This document shows positions 25,129-33,403 of a stretch of 46,502 nt of DNA, one piece after another. Every line of letters begins with the position of its first letter. Position 1 is the first letter of the stretch. The position numbers and the translations under genes were made by a program. The notes under the pieces were generated by a model that was not told where the DNA came from, did not search any database, and saw only the letters and a program-made list of their open reading frames with translations. This DNA comes from Bdellovibrionaceae bacterium UBA2466 (GTDB lineage Bacteria > Bdellovibrionota > FAC87 > UBA2466): assembly GCA_002342225.1 (NCBI GenBank), contig DDPO01000040.1:1-46502 (forward strand), read 5' to 3'.

Positions 25129-25740
25129 ATGAGTTCAAAACCACACCTACCAAGACTCCTTTTGGCCTCAACTTCCCCTAGGCGCCGACAAATTTTAGAA
25201 AGCTTAAATTTAGTTTTTGAAGTGGTTTCACCGGGATCTGATGAGGCCTCGGCACATGCTGGAAACGTTGAACAGGTCACCATGGAGAATGCAATTTTAA
25301 AGGCTCGGAGTTGTTTGGTTTCGGCAAAATTTGAAACTGATATTGTGATTGGTTCAGATACTTTGGTTGTTCTAGATAACGAAGTGATGGGAAAACCACT
25401 GGATGAAGCCGAAGCTATTCAAATGTTAACTAGGCTATCTGGGCAGTGGCATCGTGTTGTAACTGGAGTGGCACTCGTTTCAAAAAAGTATGGGGAACTC
25501 AAGGCCCATGATATTTCGAAAATTAAGTTTAAAAACCTGACCTCGCTTGAGATTAAAAACTACGCATCAACGAAAGAGCCTTACGACAAAGCAGGGAGTT
25601 ATGCCATTCAAGGTCTGGGTGCTCTTTTTATTGAGAAGATTGAGGGGTCCTACACTAATGTTATGGGCTTTCCTGTCGAAAAGTTTCTGAGCGAGCTCTC
25701 TCGATTTAGTCACATTCCTCTCAAAGAATGGTTTTCTTAA
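25129..25740 (+). CDS. maf: Maf-family nucleoside triphosphate pyrophosphatase
   Basis: A house-cleaning enzyme that hydrolyses dTTP/UTP or modified nucleotides. From the ATG at 25129 it has 203 residues. Signatures: LLLASTSPRRRQIL at the N-terminus, VIGSDTLVVLD, GKPLDEAEA, LSGQWHRVVTGVAL, then DKAGSYAIQGLGALFIEKIEG and VMGFPVEKF. The AGSYAIQG form fits the YhdE-like dTTP/UTPase branch. An upstream in-frame TTG (25075) lies inside the promoter and is rejected. yggS begins directly after the stop. Confidence 0.93.
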   Translation: MSSKPHLPRLLLASTSPRRRQILESLNLVFEVVSPGSDEASAHAGNVEQVTMENAILKARSCLVSAKFETDIVIGSDTLVVLDNEVMGKPLDEAEAIQMLTRLSGQWHRVVTGVALVSKKYGELKAHDISKIKFKNLTSLEIKNYASTKEPYDKAGSYAIQGLGALFIEKIEGSYTNVMGFPVEKFLSELSRFSHIPLKEWFS

Positions 25741-26406
25741 ATGATATCTATTGCTGAAAATTTGGAAATTATTAAAAAGCAAATCAGCCTCGTAGCGAAG
25801 GGCCGTCCTATTCAGTTGGTCGGAGTAACCAAGCATCAACCTGCCGAGAAAGTTAAAGAAGCTATTGAGGCAGGATTGACTGCGTTGGCTGTGAATTATG
25901 CTCAAGAAGGTGATGAGCTTAGGCTATCGATCGATAATCCTTCCGTTCAGTGGCATTTTATAGGTCATATCCAAAGCAGAAAAGTGAAGTATCTGACGGA
26001 TTATTTCTGCATTCAGAGTATTGATCGCTTAGAAATCGCAGAAGATCTGAATTCAAGGCTCGAGAAAGTCGAGAAAGCTATTTACGCCTTAATTGAAGTC
26101 AATATCGGCCGAGAACCACAAAAAAGTGGAGTTTTACCGGAGAGACTTAGTGAGTTTTTAGACCGAGCATCGGCACTACCAAACCTGAAAGTAATTGGAT
26201 TGATGGCTATGCCCCCGATGTTACATCCAGTCGAAGATCGAAGAATTTACTTTAAAGAGATGTTTCAGTTATACCAAAAATTTCAACCTCAATATCATTT
26301 TGAGGTCCTTTCGATGGGTACTAGTGATGATTATCTACTAGCCATTCAAGAGGGGGCTACCATGGTGCGTCTTGGAACTTGTCTTTTCGGAAAGCGTTCT
26401 TTTTAA
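25741..26406 (+). CDS. yggS: YggS/PLPBP-family pyridoxal phosphate homeostasis protein
   Basis: A 221-residue single-domain alanine-racemase-fold protein. The PLP-binding Lys is in LVGVTKH near 31. Other family motifs are WHFIGHIQSRKVKYL near 76, LIEVNIGREPQKSG, GLMAMPPM near 160, and the phosphate-binding MGTSDDYLLAIQEGATMVRLGT near the end. The family buffers PLP and amino acid pools and has no known catalytic turnover. It abuts maf with no gap. Confidence 0.93.
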   Translation: MISIAENLEIIKKQISLVAKGRPIQLVGVTKHQPAEKVKEAIEAGLTALAVNYAQEGDELRLSIDNPSVQWHFIGHIQSRKVKYLTDYFCIQSIDRLEIAEDLNSRLEKVEKAIYALIEVNIGREPQKSGVLPERLSEFLDRASALPNLKVIGLMAMPPMLHPVEDRRIYFKEMFQLYQKFQPQYHFEVLSMGTSDDYLLAIQEGATMVRLGTCLFGKRSF

Positions 26407-26430
26407 ACTGCTCTCAGTTTATGTTATATT
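26402..26430 (+). promoter_or_regulatory. promoter ahead of the DivIVA-like gene
   Basis: TTTAAA (26402-26407), 17-bp spacer, TATATT (26425-26430) with an extended TG at 26422-26423. It overlaps the yggS stop. GAGGAG precedes the ATG at 26471. Confidence 0.45.
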
Positions 26431-26470
26431 TTCCAAGAAGAAGTTTGTTACCACTCGAGGAGACCGGATC

Positions 26471-27016
26471 ATGGACAACAAAAACTTGGAATCTCTAGCA
26501 GAAAAAATTTCCCCTACTGAACTAAAAAACAAAGAATTTAAAAAAGTAATGCGGGGATATTGTCCCGAGGAAGTTGTGTCTTTTTTAGACCAAACTGCAA
26601 AAGCTTGGATACAAGTTCAAAAGCGAGAAAAAGATCTGCTTCAAAAAATTGAATCTCTCAGCGCTGAAATTTCTCATTGGCGACAAAGAGAAGCTGAAAT
26701 AGCGAAGTTCAAGCAAGATGCTATTAAAGAAGCAGAACAAATAAAAGAGGATGGAGCAAAAGAAGCTGAGAAATTACTCCATCAAGTAGAAGAAAAAGCA
26801 CAAGAGATCCGCGGGAAAACTGAGGAGTGGCTTGCTGAAGTGATTAATCGCGTACAAGAGACAGAGAGACAAAAAACGAATTTTATGACTGCATTCAAGT
26901 CTGCATTGGACAGTCATTACGAACTGATTAAACAAGATCAACAAATAGCCCAGCCCTTAACTCATGAACTTGATGCTTTTCTTAAGTCTGTGATGACGGG
27001 CGCGCGGACTCACTAA
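26471..27016 (+). CDS. DivIVA-domain coiled-coil protein
   Basis: From the ATG at 26471 it has 181 residues. The N-terminus ISPTELKNKEFKKVMRGYCPEEVVSFLD is the membrane-targeting DivIVA domain. The rest (about 55-140) is a heptad-rich coiled coil with many Lys, Glu and Gln. DivIVA proteins mark poles and curved membranes; a homologue has been studied for cell shape in Bdellovibrio. A longer frame starting at 26372 overlaps yggS and lacks a ribosome site, so it is rejected. The stop overlaps that of the convergent gene by 4 bp. Confidence 0.88.
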   Translation: MDNKNLESLAEKISPTELKNKEFKKVMRGYCPEEVVSFLDQTAKAWIQVQKREKDLLQKIESLSAEISHWRQREAEIAKFKQDAIKEAEQIKEDGAKEAEKLLHQVEEKAQEIRGKTEEWLAEVINRVQETERQKTNFMTAFKSALDSHYELIKQDQQIAQPLTHELDAFLKSVMTGARTH

Positions 27017-27045
27017 TCGGCAGAATTGCCGGTTTGAAGAGAGTC
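27007..27045. terminator. hairpin at the convergent divIVA / TPR gene ends
   Basis: Inner stem AATCGGCA (27015-27022) with TGCCGGTT (27027-27034), one G-U pair, loop GAAT. An outer stem GACTC (27007-27011) pairs with GAGTC (27041-27045). Only short T-runs follow, so it may be a weak or bidirectional terminator or simply a stable 3' end. Confidence 0.4.
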
Positions 27046-27795
27046 TGACTTTATCCATCCTGCAATGGGTTTCATAATCTGAAAGTAATCCTGTCTGCTA
27101 TTTCCATATTCGACTAGAGTTCCTGGAGGAAGTTTAGTTAACTCCTCTGGTTTTCCTTGATTATTGAAAGTGATAACCGGTTTATCCTCACTTCCAGAGA
27201 TGACCCCCAGCGAACCTTCTGAACTATGAAGAAAAAAAACAAACAAACCAAAGAGCCAGAATGTTCCTATTGAAAAATAACAAACCCAAGCTTTTGGAGT
27301 TTTGTGGATTTTAAAAATGATCAAAAAAATGAGGATCCAGGCACCGATGAGCCCTGAAATCAACGAAACGTTGTTGGGCAATAACATTCTAAGAATAAAA
27401 AATGTACGAGAAGGGATGTTTTCCCTGATACCGAGTTCCGATTGAATGTTTTGAAGAAGCTTAATATTCGTCCATCTTTTTGAAGCTGAACTTTGAAGTT
27501 TTAAGCTTTCCATGAAATACAAAACACTGTCGGCGGGTTGTTTGATTTCCCATGAGCAGATACCCAGATTAAACTGCGCCTCTGCAGATTGGATATTCTG
27601 TTTCGCTTGCTGTGCGACCCAAGTTTTCAAACTTTGGCAGGCTTCAGTGGGTTGGTTGTTATTAAATTGTTCAAGAGATTGTTTCCACAAATTATCGGTT
27701 GTGCTGCTACTAAACAGCTTCAGGGGGAGGCAAATTAGGCACACGTATACCGAGGCTGCTAAGCTTCTCGCCGAGAGTAACTTTGAGATTTGCAC
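27013..27795 (-). CDS. BatE-like TPR and SH3 membrane protein
   Basis: This 260-residue protein has a hydrophobic N-terminus (about 8-28), a TPR-like helical region (about 34-115; AEAQFNLGICSWEIKQPADSVLYFMESL), two membrane helices (143-162 and 170-189) and a C-terminal SH3-like domain (about 195-252; LPPGTLVEYGNSRQDYFQI and GWIKSDSL). This layout matches BatE of the Bat (aerotolerance) group, but no Bat partners are nearby. Likely periplasmic domains held by the inner membrane. It is 2 bp downstream of the HTH gene and co-transcribed with it. Confidence 0.6.
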   Translation of the reverse strand: MQISKLLSARSLAASVYVCLICLPLKLFSSSTTDNLWKQSLEQFNNNQPTEACQSLKTWVAQQAKQNIQSAEAQFNLGICSWEIKQPADSVLYFMESLKLQSSASKRWTNIKLLQNIQSELGIRENIPSRTFFILRMLLPNNVSLISGLIGAWILIFLIIFKIHKTPKAWVCYFSIGTFWLFGLFVFFLHSSEGSLGVISGSEDKPVITFNNQGKPEELTKLPPGTLVEYGNSRQDYFQIMKPIAGWIKSDSLQTGNSAD

Positions 27796-27797
27796 GA

Positions 27798-28232
27798 TTA
27801 GTAACGGACTTCGTATTTCTCTTCTAGCACTTGAACCAACAGACGCAGTTCCTGCAAACGCTCTTCGAGGTCTTTGGTTTTTTGCTCAAGAAGCTTAATA
27901 CGCTCATCTTTTTCTCTAAGAGCATATTCATAAGCTTCACTGACCATCTGAAAAGCATCTTCGTCTGAGTTCGATCGACTCGAGGTAGGTTGCTTTTCAG
28001 GTTGTTTCGCAGGAATTAATGCGTTCCGAGTCTCAACGGGGCGCATATCTCCAACTTCTCTGTTAGAAAAGAGGATGAAATATTTACCTTTGTCGAGTCG
28101 GTACGCGATGCTGTTACTTTTTATCTTCCGGCGAATCGTGCTAAGAGACATTCCACTTTTCACTGAAAACTCAGTGATGGGAAGCCAATTTCCATTACTC
28201 TCAATGCACGTATCAAGGACATGCTGTGACAT
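27798..28232 (-). CDS. HTH DNA-binding protein with C-terminal coiled coil
   Basis: Start chosen at 28232 because GGAAGGAG lies just upstream; an earlier TTG (28247) would cover that site. The 144-residue product has an excisionase/MerR-like winged helix at about 15-50 (LPITEFSVKSGMSLSTIRRKIKS then YRLDKGKYFI), a low-complexity Pro/Ser linker, and a coiled coil at about 95-140 rich in Glu, Lys and Leu. This resembles a DNA-binding structural or regulatory protein rather than an enzyme. It is the first gene of the pair with the TPR/SH3 protein. Confidence 0.7.
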   Translation of the reverse strand: MSQHVLDTCIESNGNWLPITEFSVKSGMSLSTIRRKIKSNSIAYRLDKGKYFILFSNREVGDMRPVETRNALIPAKQPEKQPTSSRSNSDEDAFQMVSEAYEYALREKDERIKLLEQKTKDLEERLQELRLLVQVLEEKYEVRY

Positions 28233-28287
28233 GAGAGCTCCTTCCAATATGTCTTAATTATAACCTAGAGATGTCATCTGTTAAATA

Positions 28288-28296
28288 TGGTAGAAT
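28288..28296 (+). promoter_or_regulatory. possible extended -10 for the acidic membrane protein
   Basis: TGGTAGAAT at 28288-28296 (TG-n-TAGAAT) lies about 63 bp upstream of the ATG at 28359. No convincing -35 box. Confidence 0.3.
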
Positions 28297-28358
28297 GACA
28301 GTAGTAAAGCTTTTTAAGCCTTCTCTTGTTTTGCACACCGCTTCAAAAATATAAGATC

Positions 28359-28763
28359 ATGTATAAGACTGTTTTAAAATACTTTTTTATTGTTTGCGCT
28401 GTGTTGATGATTGGGCAAATCGATATCGACCGGAGAGCTTTGGGGGATTATTTCTCCTCGGGTGTTAAAGATGCCGGGGAATGGGCTCTAGATAGGTTGG
28501 CCGAAAATCCATTGATTGCAAAAATCTCTCGTCCTCATGGATTGGAAAATTGGTTTCCTTTAGGACAGATGAACAAAAAGGAAAATCCATTGCATGGGCA
28601 GAGAGCTTCCGTGGGTTTTTCGGAGCTCAATAGCGTTGAGGAGATCGACGAAGAGGAAGCAGATATTGATGCCGACGATTTTTTTGAAAGTGAATTTTTG
28701 GATGATGCAGAAAAAGAGGCAAGTAGTTCTGAAGAGAATGCCGTCATGGCCATTTTACCTTAA
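28359..28763 (+). CDS. small membrane-anchored acidic protein, unknown
   Basis: From the ATG at 28359 the product has 134 residues. A hydrophobic stretch at about 6-20 is a signal anchor or signal peptide. The second half (about 90-128) is very rich in Glu and Asp (EEIDEEEADIDADDFFESE) and likely disordered. No family recognised. A longer frame begins with TTG at 28326 but has no ribosome site. The PilZ gene follows after 8 bp, so the two may be functionally linked (inference). Confidence 0.65.
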   Translation: MYKTVLKYFFIVCAVLMIGQIDIDRRALGDYFSSGVKDAGEWALDRLAENPLIAKISRPHGLENWFPLGQMNKKENPLHGQRASVGFSELNSVEEIDEEEADIDADDFFESEFLDDAEKEASSSEENAVMAILP

Positions 28764-28771
28764 GAGGGCGT

Positions 28772-29299
28772 ATGGAAAAGAATCAATTTATTAACCGCAG
28801 AAAAGAACACCGACTTCCTTATTTTGACAAAATTATCTATACAGACGGGAAAAAAAATCTAACGGCTCATGCCATTAACCTTAGTAGGGGTGGACTGTTT
28901 CTAACTACCCTTGATTCTCTTCCAATCGACACTACGGGGTACTTAGCCTTTATGCTCTCAAGCCACCCGAGATCGATTTGTATCAGGGCCAGAGTTGCTC
29001 ACGTCGTTTATGACCGTCAGAGGTCCGAAGTTGAGTGTGGGATGGGATTGCAATTTTTAGAGCCCACTCAGGCACAACTCAACTTGCTCAGTCTTCATAT
29101 GTTGAATGATCAGAGCAATTATTTAGCTTTGAAAGAGATTCTTAAGGATGAGAAACCTAATGCTCTAGCGGTGAAGCAACTTAAAATGAAGTTGCCCGGC
29201 TTGCAACATTACGATCTTTTGGGACTTCGATATCGAGTTAATCGGATTTGTACTTTGTTTGAATCTCAAGACGTGTCTAATTCCTCTACAGCTGCATAG
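28772..29299 (+). CDS. PilZ-domain protein (probable c-di-GMP receptor)
   Basis: The 175-residue protein has the PilZ signature: RRKEHR near residues 9-14 (RxxxR arm) and NLSRGG near 37 (D/NxSxxG), followed by a beta-barrel to about 105. Both c-di-GMP contact motifs are present, so binding is likely. A C-terminal helical part (about 115-175) has no known domain. GAGGG precedes the ATG. It probably links c-di-GMP levels to motility, the envelope or the predatory cycle; the output is unknown. Confidence 0.85.
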   Translation: MEKNQFINRRKEHRLPYFDKIIYTDGKKNLTAHAINLSRGGLFLTTLDSLPIDTTGYLAFMLSSHPRSICIRARVAHVVYDRQRSEVECGMGLQFLEPTQAQLNLLSLHMLNDQSNYLALKEILKDEKPNALAVKQLKMKLPGLQHYDLLGLRYRVNRICTLFESQDVSNSSTAA

Positions 29300-29534
29300 T
29301 AAAAAATAAATACAGTTAAAAAGAGTAAGCCCCTAAAAATACAGTTGTTTCTCAATTCAAAAACGAAATGACCGGTATAAGTGTAGAGTTGTCTCTTTTT
29401 TTTTCAGTTTTTATCACTTCTACGAAGACTTTTAGAACACATCAAAGTTTCAAGTCGTTAGCAAATAACACACAACTTGGCTCTTCCCTTGCACTTGTTC
29501 TGGTCGGAGACCGAATAAGATTTCGGAGAGGTGT
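29300..29534. other. gap between the PilZ gene and the lipoprotein gene
   Basis: About 235 bp, AT-rich. It contains a T-tract at about 29393-29402 preceded by a weak 4-bp AGAG/CTCT stem, and a TATAAG at 29376-29381 without a well-spaced -35. I see no gene or convincing promoter. Confidence 0.4.
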
Positions 29535-30032
29535 ATGAAGGGGAAGTTAATTAATTTAATGCGAAAATGGTGGCTGATGGCCTTAGTTTGTACTCTGGCC
29601 TTATCTCTCACAAGCTGTGCTAAAAGAAGAAATTTCAACTTAAGCGGAGCTTATGGATTTACTCAATGCGATGGAGCGAATTGGAGCTTTGATGTTTATA
29701 CGATTCGTTCTCAATCTCAGCCTGGAACTTTTGAGTTGCTCATTATGCCTGTAACTATCGATACTCCTGGAGATATCGCTTCCGTTACTATCGCAAATCA
29801 GCAAAACGGATATCGACAGCTTGTTTCACAGGTGGTTTTGTACGCTGAGCAGGAAATTTATGCTGGAGTTCTAACTTCGGCAGATCTTAACAACTACCCA
29901 ATTTTGGCGATCACCAATTTTGATCCGAGTACGAACTTCATCAATCAGAATGCTCAGAAAGCTTCATTCTGTGAAATTCCATTGCCTGGCGATGGAAACG
30001 TGCAAGGTCAACAACAGTATTATCCCTACTAA
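29535..30032 (+). CDS. lipoprotein of unknown function
   Basis: The 165-residue product has a lipoprotein signal peptide: basic start, hydrophobic run at about 13-25 and lipobox LTSC with Cys28. The mature part has two further Cys (in TQCDG and SFCEI) and ends Gln/Tyr-rich. GGAGAGG precedes the ATG. It is preceded by a 235-bp gap without a clear gene and converges with aspS with a 2-bp gap. No family recognised. Confidence 0.7.
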   Translation: MKGKLINLMRKWWLMALVCTLALSLTSCAKRRNFNLSGAYGFTQCDGANWSFDVYTIRSQSQPGTFELLIMPVTIDTPGDIASVTIANQQNGYRQLVSQVVLYAEQEIYAGVLTSADLNNYPILAITNFDPSTNFINQNAQKASFCEIPLPGDGNVQGQQQYYPY

Positions 30033-30034
30033 AA

Positions 30035-31840
30035 CTAACTTTTTGCTGGGTCTTTAGGAAGTATCTTGAGCCCTAGCTCGAGGAGCTGTTTCGAGTCCAC
30101 TACCGATGGGGCTTCACTCATCGAGCATGTTGCTTTCTGTGTTTTTGGAAACGCAATAACGTCTCGAATAGCATCTGTTCCAGCTAAGAGCATGGCAATA
30201 CGGTCTACCCCTAAAGCAATTCCACCGTGGGGTGGAGTGCCATACTGAAGGGCTTTTAAGAAGAAACCAAACTTAATTTTGGCTTCTTCAGGCCCAATAC
30301 TTAAGACTTCAAACATTCTTGCCTGTACTTGAGGGTCGTAGATTCTTAAACTTCCCCCACCAATTTCGAAACCATTCCAAACAAGATCATAGGCGCAAGC
30401 CCTAACCGAAGCTAGGCTTTCTCTGTCATTTTTTTCTAGAAAAATATTGAGATCTTCGGGATGGGGTCGTGTGAAGGGATGATGAGCCGCATAGAATCGC
30501 TCATCTTCCTCGTTAAACTCAAGAAGTGGAAAATCGGTAACCCACAAGAACTCCTGTCGGCTCTCATCGGTGTAGCCAAATCGTTTTCCATACTCTAAGC
30601 GAAGAGCACTTAAGGCGTTATTAACCATTGTGTCTTTTCCACACATCAAAAACAGCATTGCTGACTGCTTGAATGGTAATTTAGCTTCGATCTCTTTCTT
30701 TAGATTGTCGTCGAAAAATTTTGCTTGGGGTGATTGCCAATCCCCCGGGGTTTTGATTCTGATCCAAGTGATACCCTTAGCTCCAAAAGGTGAAACTTTC
30801 TTTAAAAGTCCGTCCAACTCACTTCTTGAGAGAGGTTCTTTTTCTTCGAAACAGAGACCTTTTAGGATTCCCCCTGTGGAGAGTGCAGCTTGATAAACTT
30901 GAAAACTTGTCCTTTTTCCTTCCTCGGTTAATTCAACCAATTCAAGAGAGTTTCTTAAGTCAGGCTTATCACTTCCGTATTTATCCATCGCCTCTTTGTA
31001 TTTAAGCCTTCGGAATGGAACTGAGATCTCTTTGCCAAGAACTTCTCGCATTACTTTTTGCATCATTCGTTCGTGAACATCTTGGATGTCTGTTTCATCG
31101 ATAAAAGACATTTCAACATCGATTTGAGTGAATTCAGGCTGACGATCTGCTCTCAAATCCTCATCTCTAAAACAACGTGCGATTTGGACATAACGGTCAA
31201 TTCCACCAATCATACAAAGTTGTTTAAGGGTCTGAGGAGATTGTGGAAGCGCGTAAAAAAGTCCAGGGTGTACTCGACTGGGCACTAGGTAGTCTCGGGC
31301 ACCTTCGGGAGTACTCTTGTAGAGAATAGGTGTTTCGATTTCCCAAAATTTGTTTTGATAATAAAACTCTCGAGCAGATTTAAGAAATTCGTGTCGAATT
31401 CGTAAGTTGTTCTGCAAGTTCTGTTTTCTGAGTTCTAAATATCTATAACTTAATCGCAAGCTTTCATCGACTTCGCCAGCACTGGGACTGTCCTCATGTA
31501 AGGAAAAGGGCAGCTGAGCAGCTTTGTTAAGTAATTCCAGCTTTGAAACTAAAACTTCAACTTCACCAGTGGCTAGATTTTTATTCTCCATGCCCTGAGG
31601 ACGTCTTCGAACTTTTCCTTTGATAGCTATGACAAACTCTTGTCGAAGGGTACCTGCAATATCCATGGGGGAGTGGTCAGGGTCGAACACAACCTGAGAA
31701 ATACCTTCTCTATCTCTCAGATCGATGAAAACAACACCACCATGGTCTCTCCAGCGATCAACCCAACCACACAAGGTGACCTCTTGTCCTTCAAGAGATG
31801 AGCTTAATTGTCCGCAATAGTGAGTTCTTTTAAGGTGCAT
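30035..31840 (-). CDS. aspS: aspartyl-tRNA synthetase
   Basis: This 601-residue class II synthetase has the bacterial layout: an OB-fold anticodon domain (about 1-110), a catalytic core with motif 2 (FRDEDLRADRQPEFTQIDVEMSF near 217), a GAD insertion (about 290-420) and motif 3 (GGIALGVDRIAML near 545). It may be discriminating or non-discriminating; this cannot be told here, and no gatB or gatC is in view. Its start overlaps the 3' end of hisS by 11 bp, and it ends the hisS-aspS pair. Confidence 0.97.
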   Translation of the reverse strand: MHLKRTHYCGQLSSSLEGQEVTLCGWVDRWRDHGGVVFIDLRDREGISQVVFDPDHSPMDIAGTLRQEFVIAIKGKVRRRPQGMENKNLATGEVEVLVSKLELLNKAAQLPFSLHEDSPSAGEVDESLRLSYRYLELRKQNLQNNLRIRHEFLKSAREFYYQNKFWEIETPILYKSTPEGARDYLVPSRVHPGLFYALPQSPQTLKQLCMIGGIDRYVQIARCFRDEDLRADRQPEFTQIDVEMSFIDETDIQDVHERMMQKVMREVLGKEISVPFRRLKYKEAMDKYGSDKPDLRNSLELVELTEEGKRTSFQVYQAALSTGGILKGLCFEEKEPLSRSELDGLLKKVSPFGAKGITWIRIKTPGDWQSPQAKFFDDNLKKEIEAKLPFKQSAMLFLMCGKDTMVNNALSALRLEYGKRFGYTDESRQEFLWVTDFPLLEFNEEDERFYAAHHPFTRPHPEDLNIFLEKNDRESLASVRACAYDLVWNGFEIGGGSLRIYDPQVQARMFEVLSIGPEEAKIKFGFFLKALQYGTPPHGGIALGVDRIAMLLAGTDAIRDVIAFPKTQKATCSMSEAPSVVDSKQLLELGLKILPKDPAKS

Positions 31841-33101
31841 GTTGTGCTCTCCTCAACAATTCGTTCTCTAGGGAAGCCAATGGAATGTTTTCCTGAGAAC
31901 CTTGTTTCATGTCTTTTAAAACAGCGATGTTATTTTTAAGTTCTTCATCACCCAGTAGGAGTGAATATTTTGCATTAACTCGGTTTGCCTGTTTTAGAAA
32001 CCACTTCAAACCTTTAGTTTTGTCGTACGACATATCACACCAAATACCATGACGTTTCAGTCGAAGACTTAATGGATAAAGAATTTCAAAAGCTTTTTCG
32101 CCAATCGGGGCAAAAAAGAAAACAGGTGCCGAAGCTGTTTCTGGGAGTAATTGTTTCTCTTGGAGCGCAATCATGAGTCTTTCCATTCCCAGACCGAAAC
32201 CGACTGCAGGGAAAGACTCAGCTCCAAATCGCGCCGAGAGCCCATCATATCTTCCACCGCCACCCAGAGCATCTTGAGCTCCTAAAAGGTTAGAAGTGAA
32301 CTCAAATGCAGTTCTTGTGTAGTAATCGAGACCCCTTACAATGTAAGGGTCTTCCTCGAAAGTCACATTGGCTTTAGTAAGGCAGTGCTTCATTTTTTCG
32401 TGGTGAGCTTTGCAATCAGCGCAAAGGCAATGAGTTATAAGGGGGGCCGACTTCGCAATATCTCGACAAGTTTCTCTTTTACAGTCGAGAATTCTCATGG
32501 CAGCTCGATCAAAACGTTTTTGGCATTGTTCACAAAGCTCTTGAAGTTTAGGTTTGAAAAACTGCTTCAAAGTTTCTTTGTAGGAGTTGCGGCATTGATT
32601 ACATCCTACGCTGTTGACTCTTACTTGATATTCAGAAATCCCAAAGCTTTTATAAATTTGGTCTAGAACTGTTATAAGTTCTGCGTCCGCTTCTGGTGAA
32701 GCATCATTAATAAGTTCAGCCCCAAATTGGTGAAATTGTCTGAGTCTTCCTTTTTGAGGACGTTCATGTCGAAACATGGGCAGATAGTAAAAAAAGCGGC
32801 TAGCTTGTCCCGAGGAATTTAAACGATGTTCAATAACAGCTCTCATAAACGAAGCTGTTCCTTCCGGTCTTAATACGTAAGTTTCAGAATCGGTGACCAC
32901 GCGGTACATCTGTTTTTCTACTATGTCGGTCTCATCACCCACAGTCCCACTGAAAACTTCAATTTTTTCTAAAACGGGTGTGCGTATTTCAGAATATCCG
33001 AAGGACTTAAAAATCTCTTTAATCTTGCCTTCGACATGGGACCATTGGTGAAGTTCCCCACCAAAAAGGTCACTCATTCCTCTCACGCTTCGGATTTCCA
33101 A
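31830..33101 (-). CDS. hisS: histidyl-tRNA synthetase
   Basis: A 423-residue class II enzyme. It shows the N-terminal RGMSDLFGGE, motif 2 (FRHERPQKGRLRQFHQFG near 110), and the HisA motif GLDYYTRTAFEF near 258. A Cys-rich insertion (about 168-235, with CNQC, CEQC, CLCADC) is like that of Thermotoga- and Firmicutes-type HisRS and may bind zinc. Start ATG at 33101 with a GGGG-rich purine site upstream. The order hisS-aspS is common. Confidence 0.96.
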   Translation of the reverse strand: MEIRSVRGMSDLFGGELHQWSHVEGKIKEIFKSFGYSEIRTPVLEKIEVFSGTVGDETDIVEKQMYRVVTDSETYVLRPEGTASFMRAVIEHRLNSSGQASRFFYYLPMFRHERPQKGRLRQFHQFGAELINDASPEADAELITVLDQIYKSFGISEYQVRVNSVGCNQCRNSYKETLKQFFKPKLQELCEQCQKRFDRAAMRILDCKRETCRDIAKSAPLITHCLCADCKAHHEKMKHCLTKANVTFEEDPYIVRGLDYYTRTAFEFTSNLLGAQDALGGGGRYDGLSARFGAESFPAVGFGLGMERLMIALQEKQLLPETASAPVFFFAPIGEKAFEILYPLSLRLKRHGIWCDMSYDKTKGLKWFLKQANRVNAKYSLLLGDEELKNNIAVLKDMKQGSQENIPLASLENELLRRAQHAP

Positions 33102-33403
33102 TCGTTCCCCCTAAAAAGTTTAAACCATAGCACCGAAGCAACCGTCTGAAAACTCTTGAATCCATGGCCAAATTCGTCTTAGTTTTCGACATATTTGGCC
33201 AAAACACCTACACCCACCGATTTTTACCAATTTGAGCATGTTTTCAGCGATTAAACTGTGCCTGAATCCCGATTGTCTACACTTTGGTCGATTTGAGCCC
33301 ATTTTGAGAGCTCATTTTGAGCCTATGCGGTGGGCACTACAAATGCAAACTTACAAGGTCAACAAGGTCTTTTGCAGCAATGACGGTAACTACACTTAAG
33401 ATA
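33102..33403. other. gap upstream of hisS and the metalloprotease
   Basis: A 302-bp divergent gap. It holds a 9-bp inverted repeat (33165-33201), two copies of ATTTTGAG (33301-33308 and 33314-33321) with a related ATTTGAG just before, and a tandem ACAAGGTC (33353-33360 and 33362-33369). Small reading frames here have no ribosome site or family likeness. Promoters for both flanking genes must lie here, but I cannot fix them. Confidence 0.45.
33165..33201. repeat. inverted repeat upstream of hisS
   Basis: TGGCCAAAT (33165-33173) and ATTTGGCCA (33193-33201) are perfect 9-bp arms separated by 19 bp. The first arm is 64 bp upstream of the hisS ATG. The spacing of about 28 bp between arm centres would place them on nearly the same face of the helix, as for a dimeric or tetrameric regulator. 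Alternatively it is a hairpin. Confidence 0.45.

Noticed and set aside
26372..26470. Extension of the DivIVA-like protein by 33 residues
   Set aside because: It overlaps the yggS end and the promoter and lacks a ribosome site; the DivIVA domain begins after 26471.
29383..29402. T-tract after an AGAG/CTCT stem as a terminator of the PilZ gene
   Set aside because: A 4-bp stem is too weak, and the site is about 90 bp past the stop.
33120..33302. 60-codon minus-strand frame upstream of hisS
   Set aside because: No ribosome site, Cys/Arg-rich, and overlaps the repeats of the control region.
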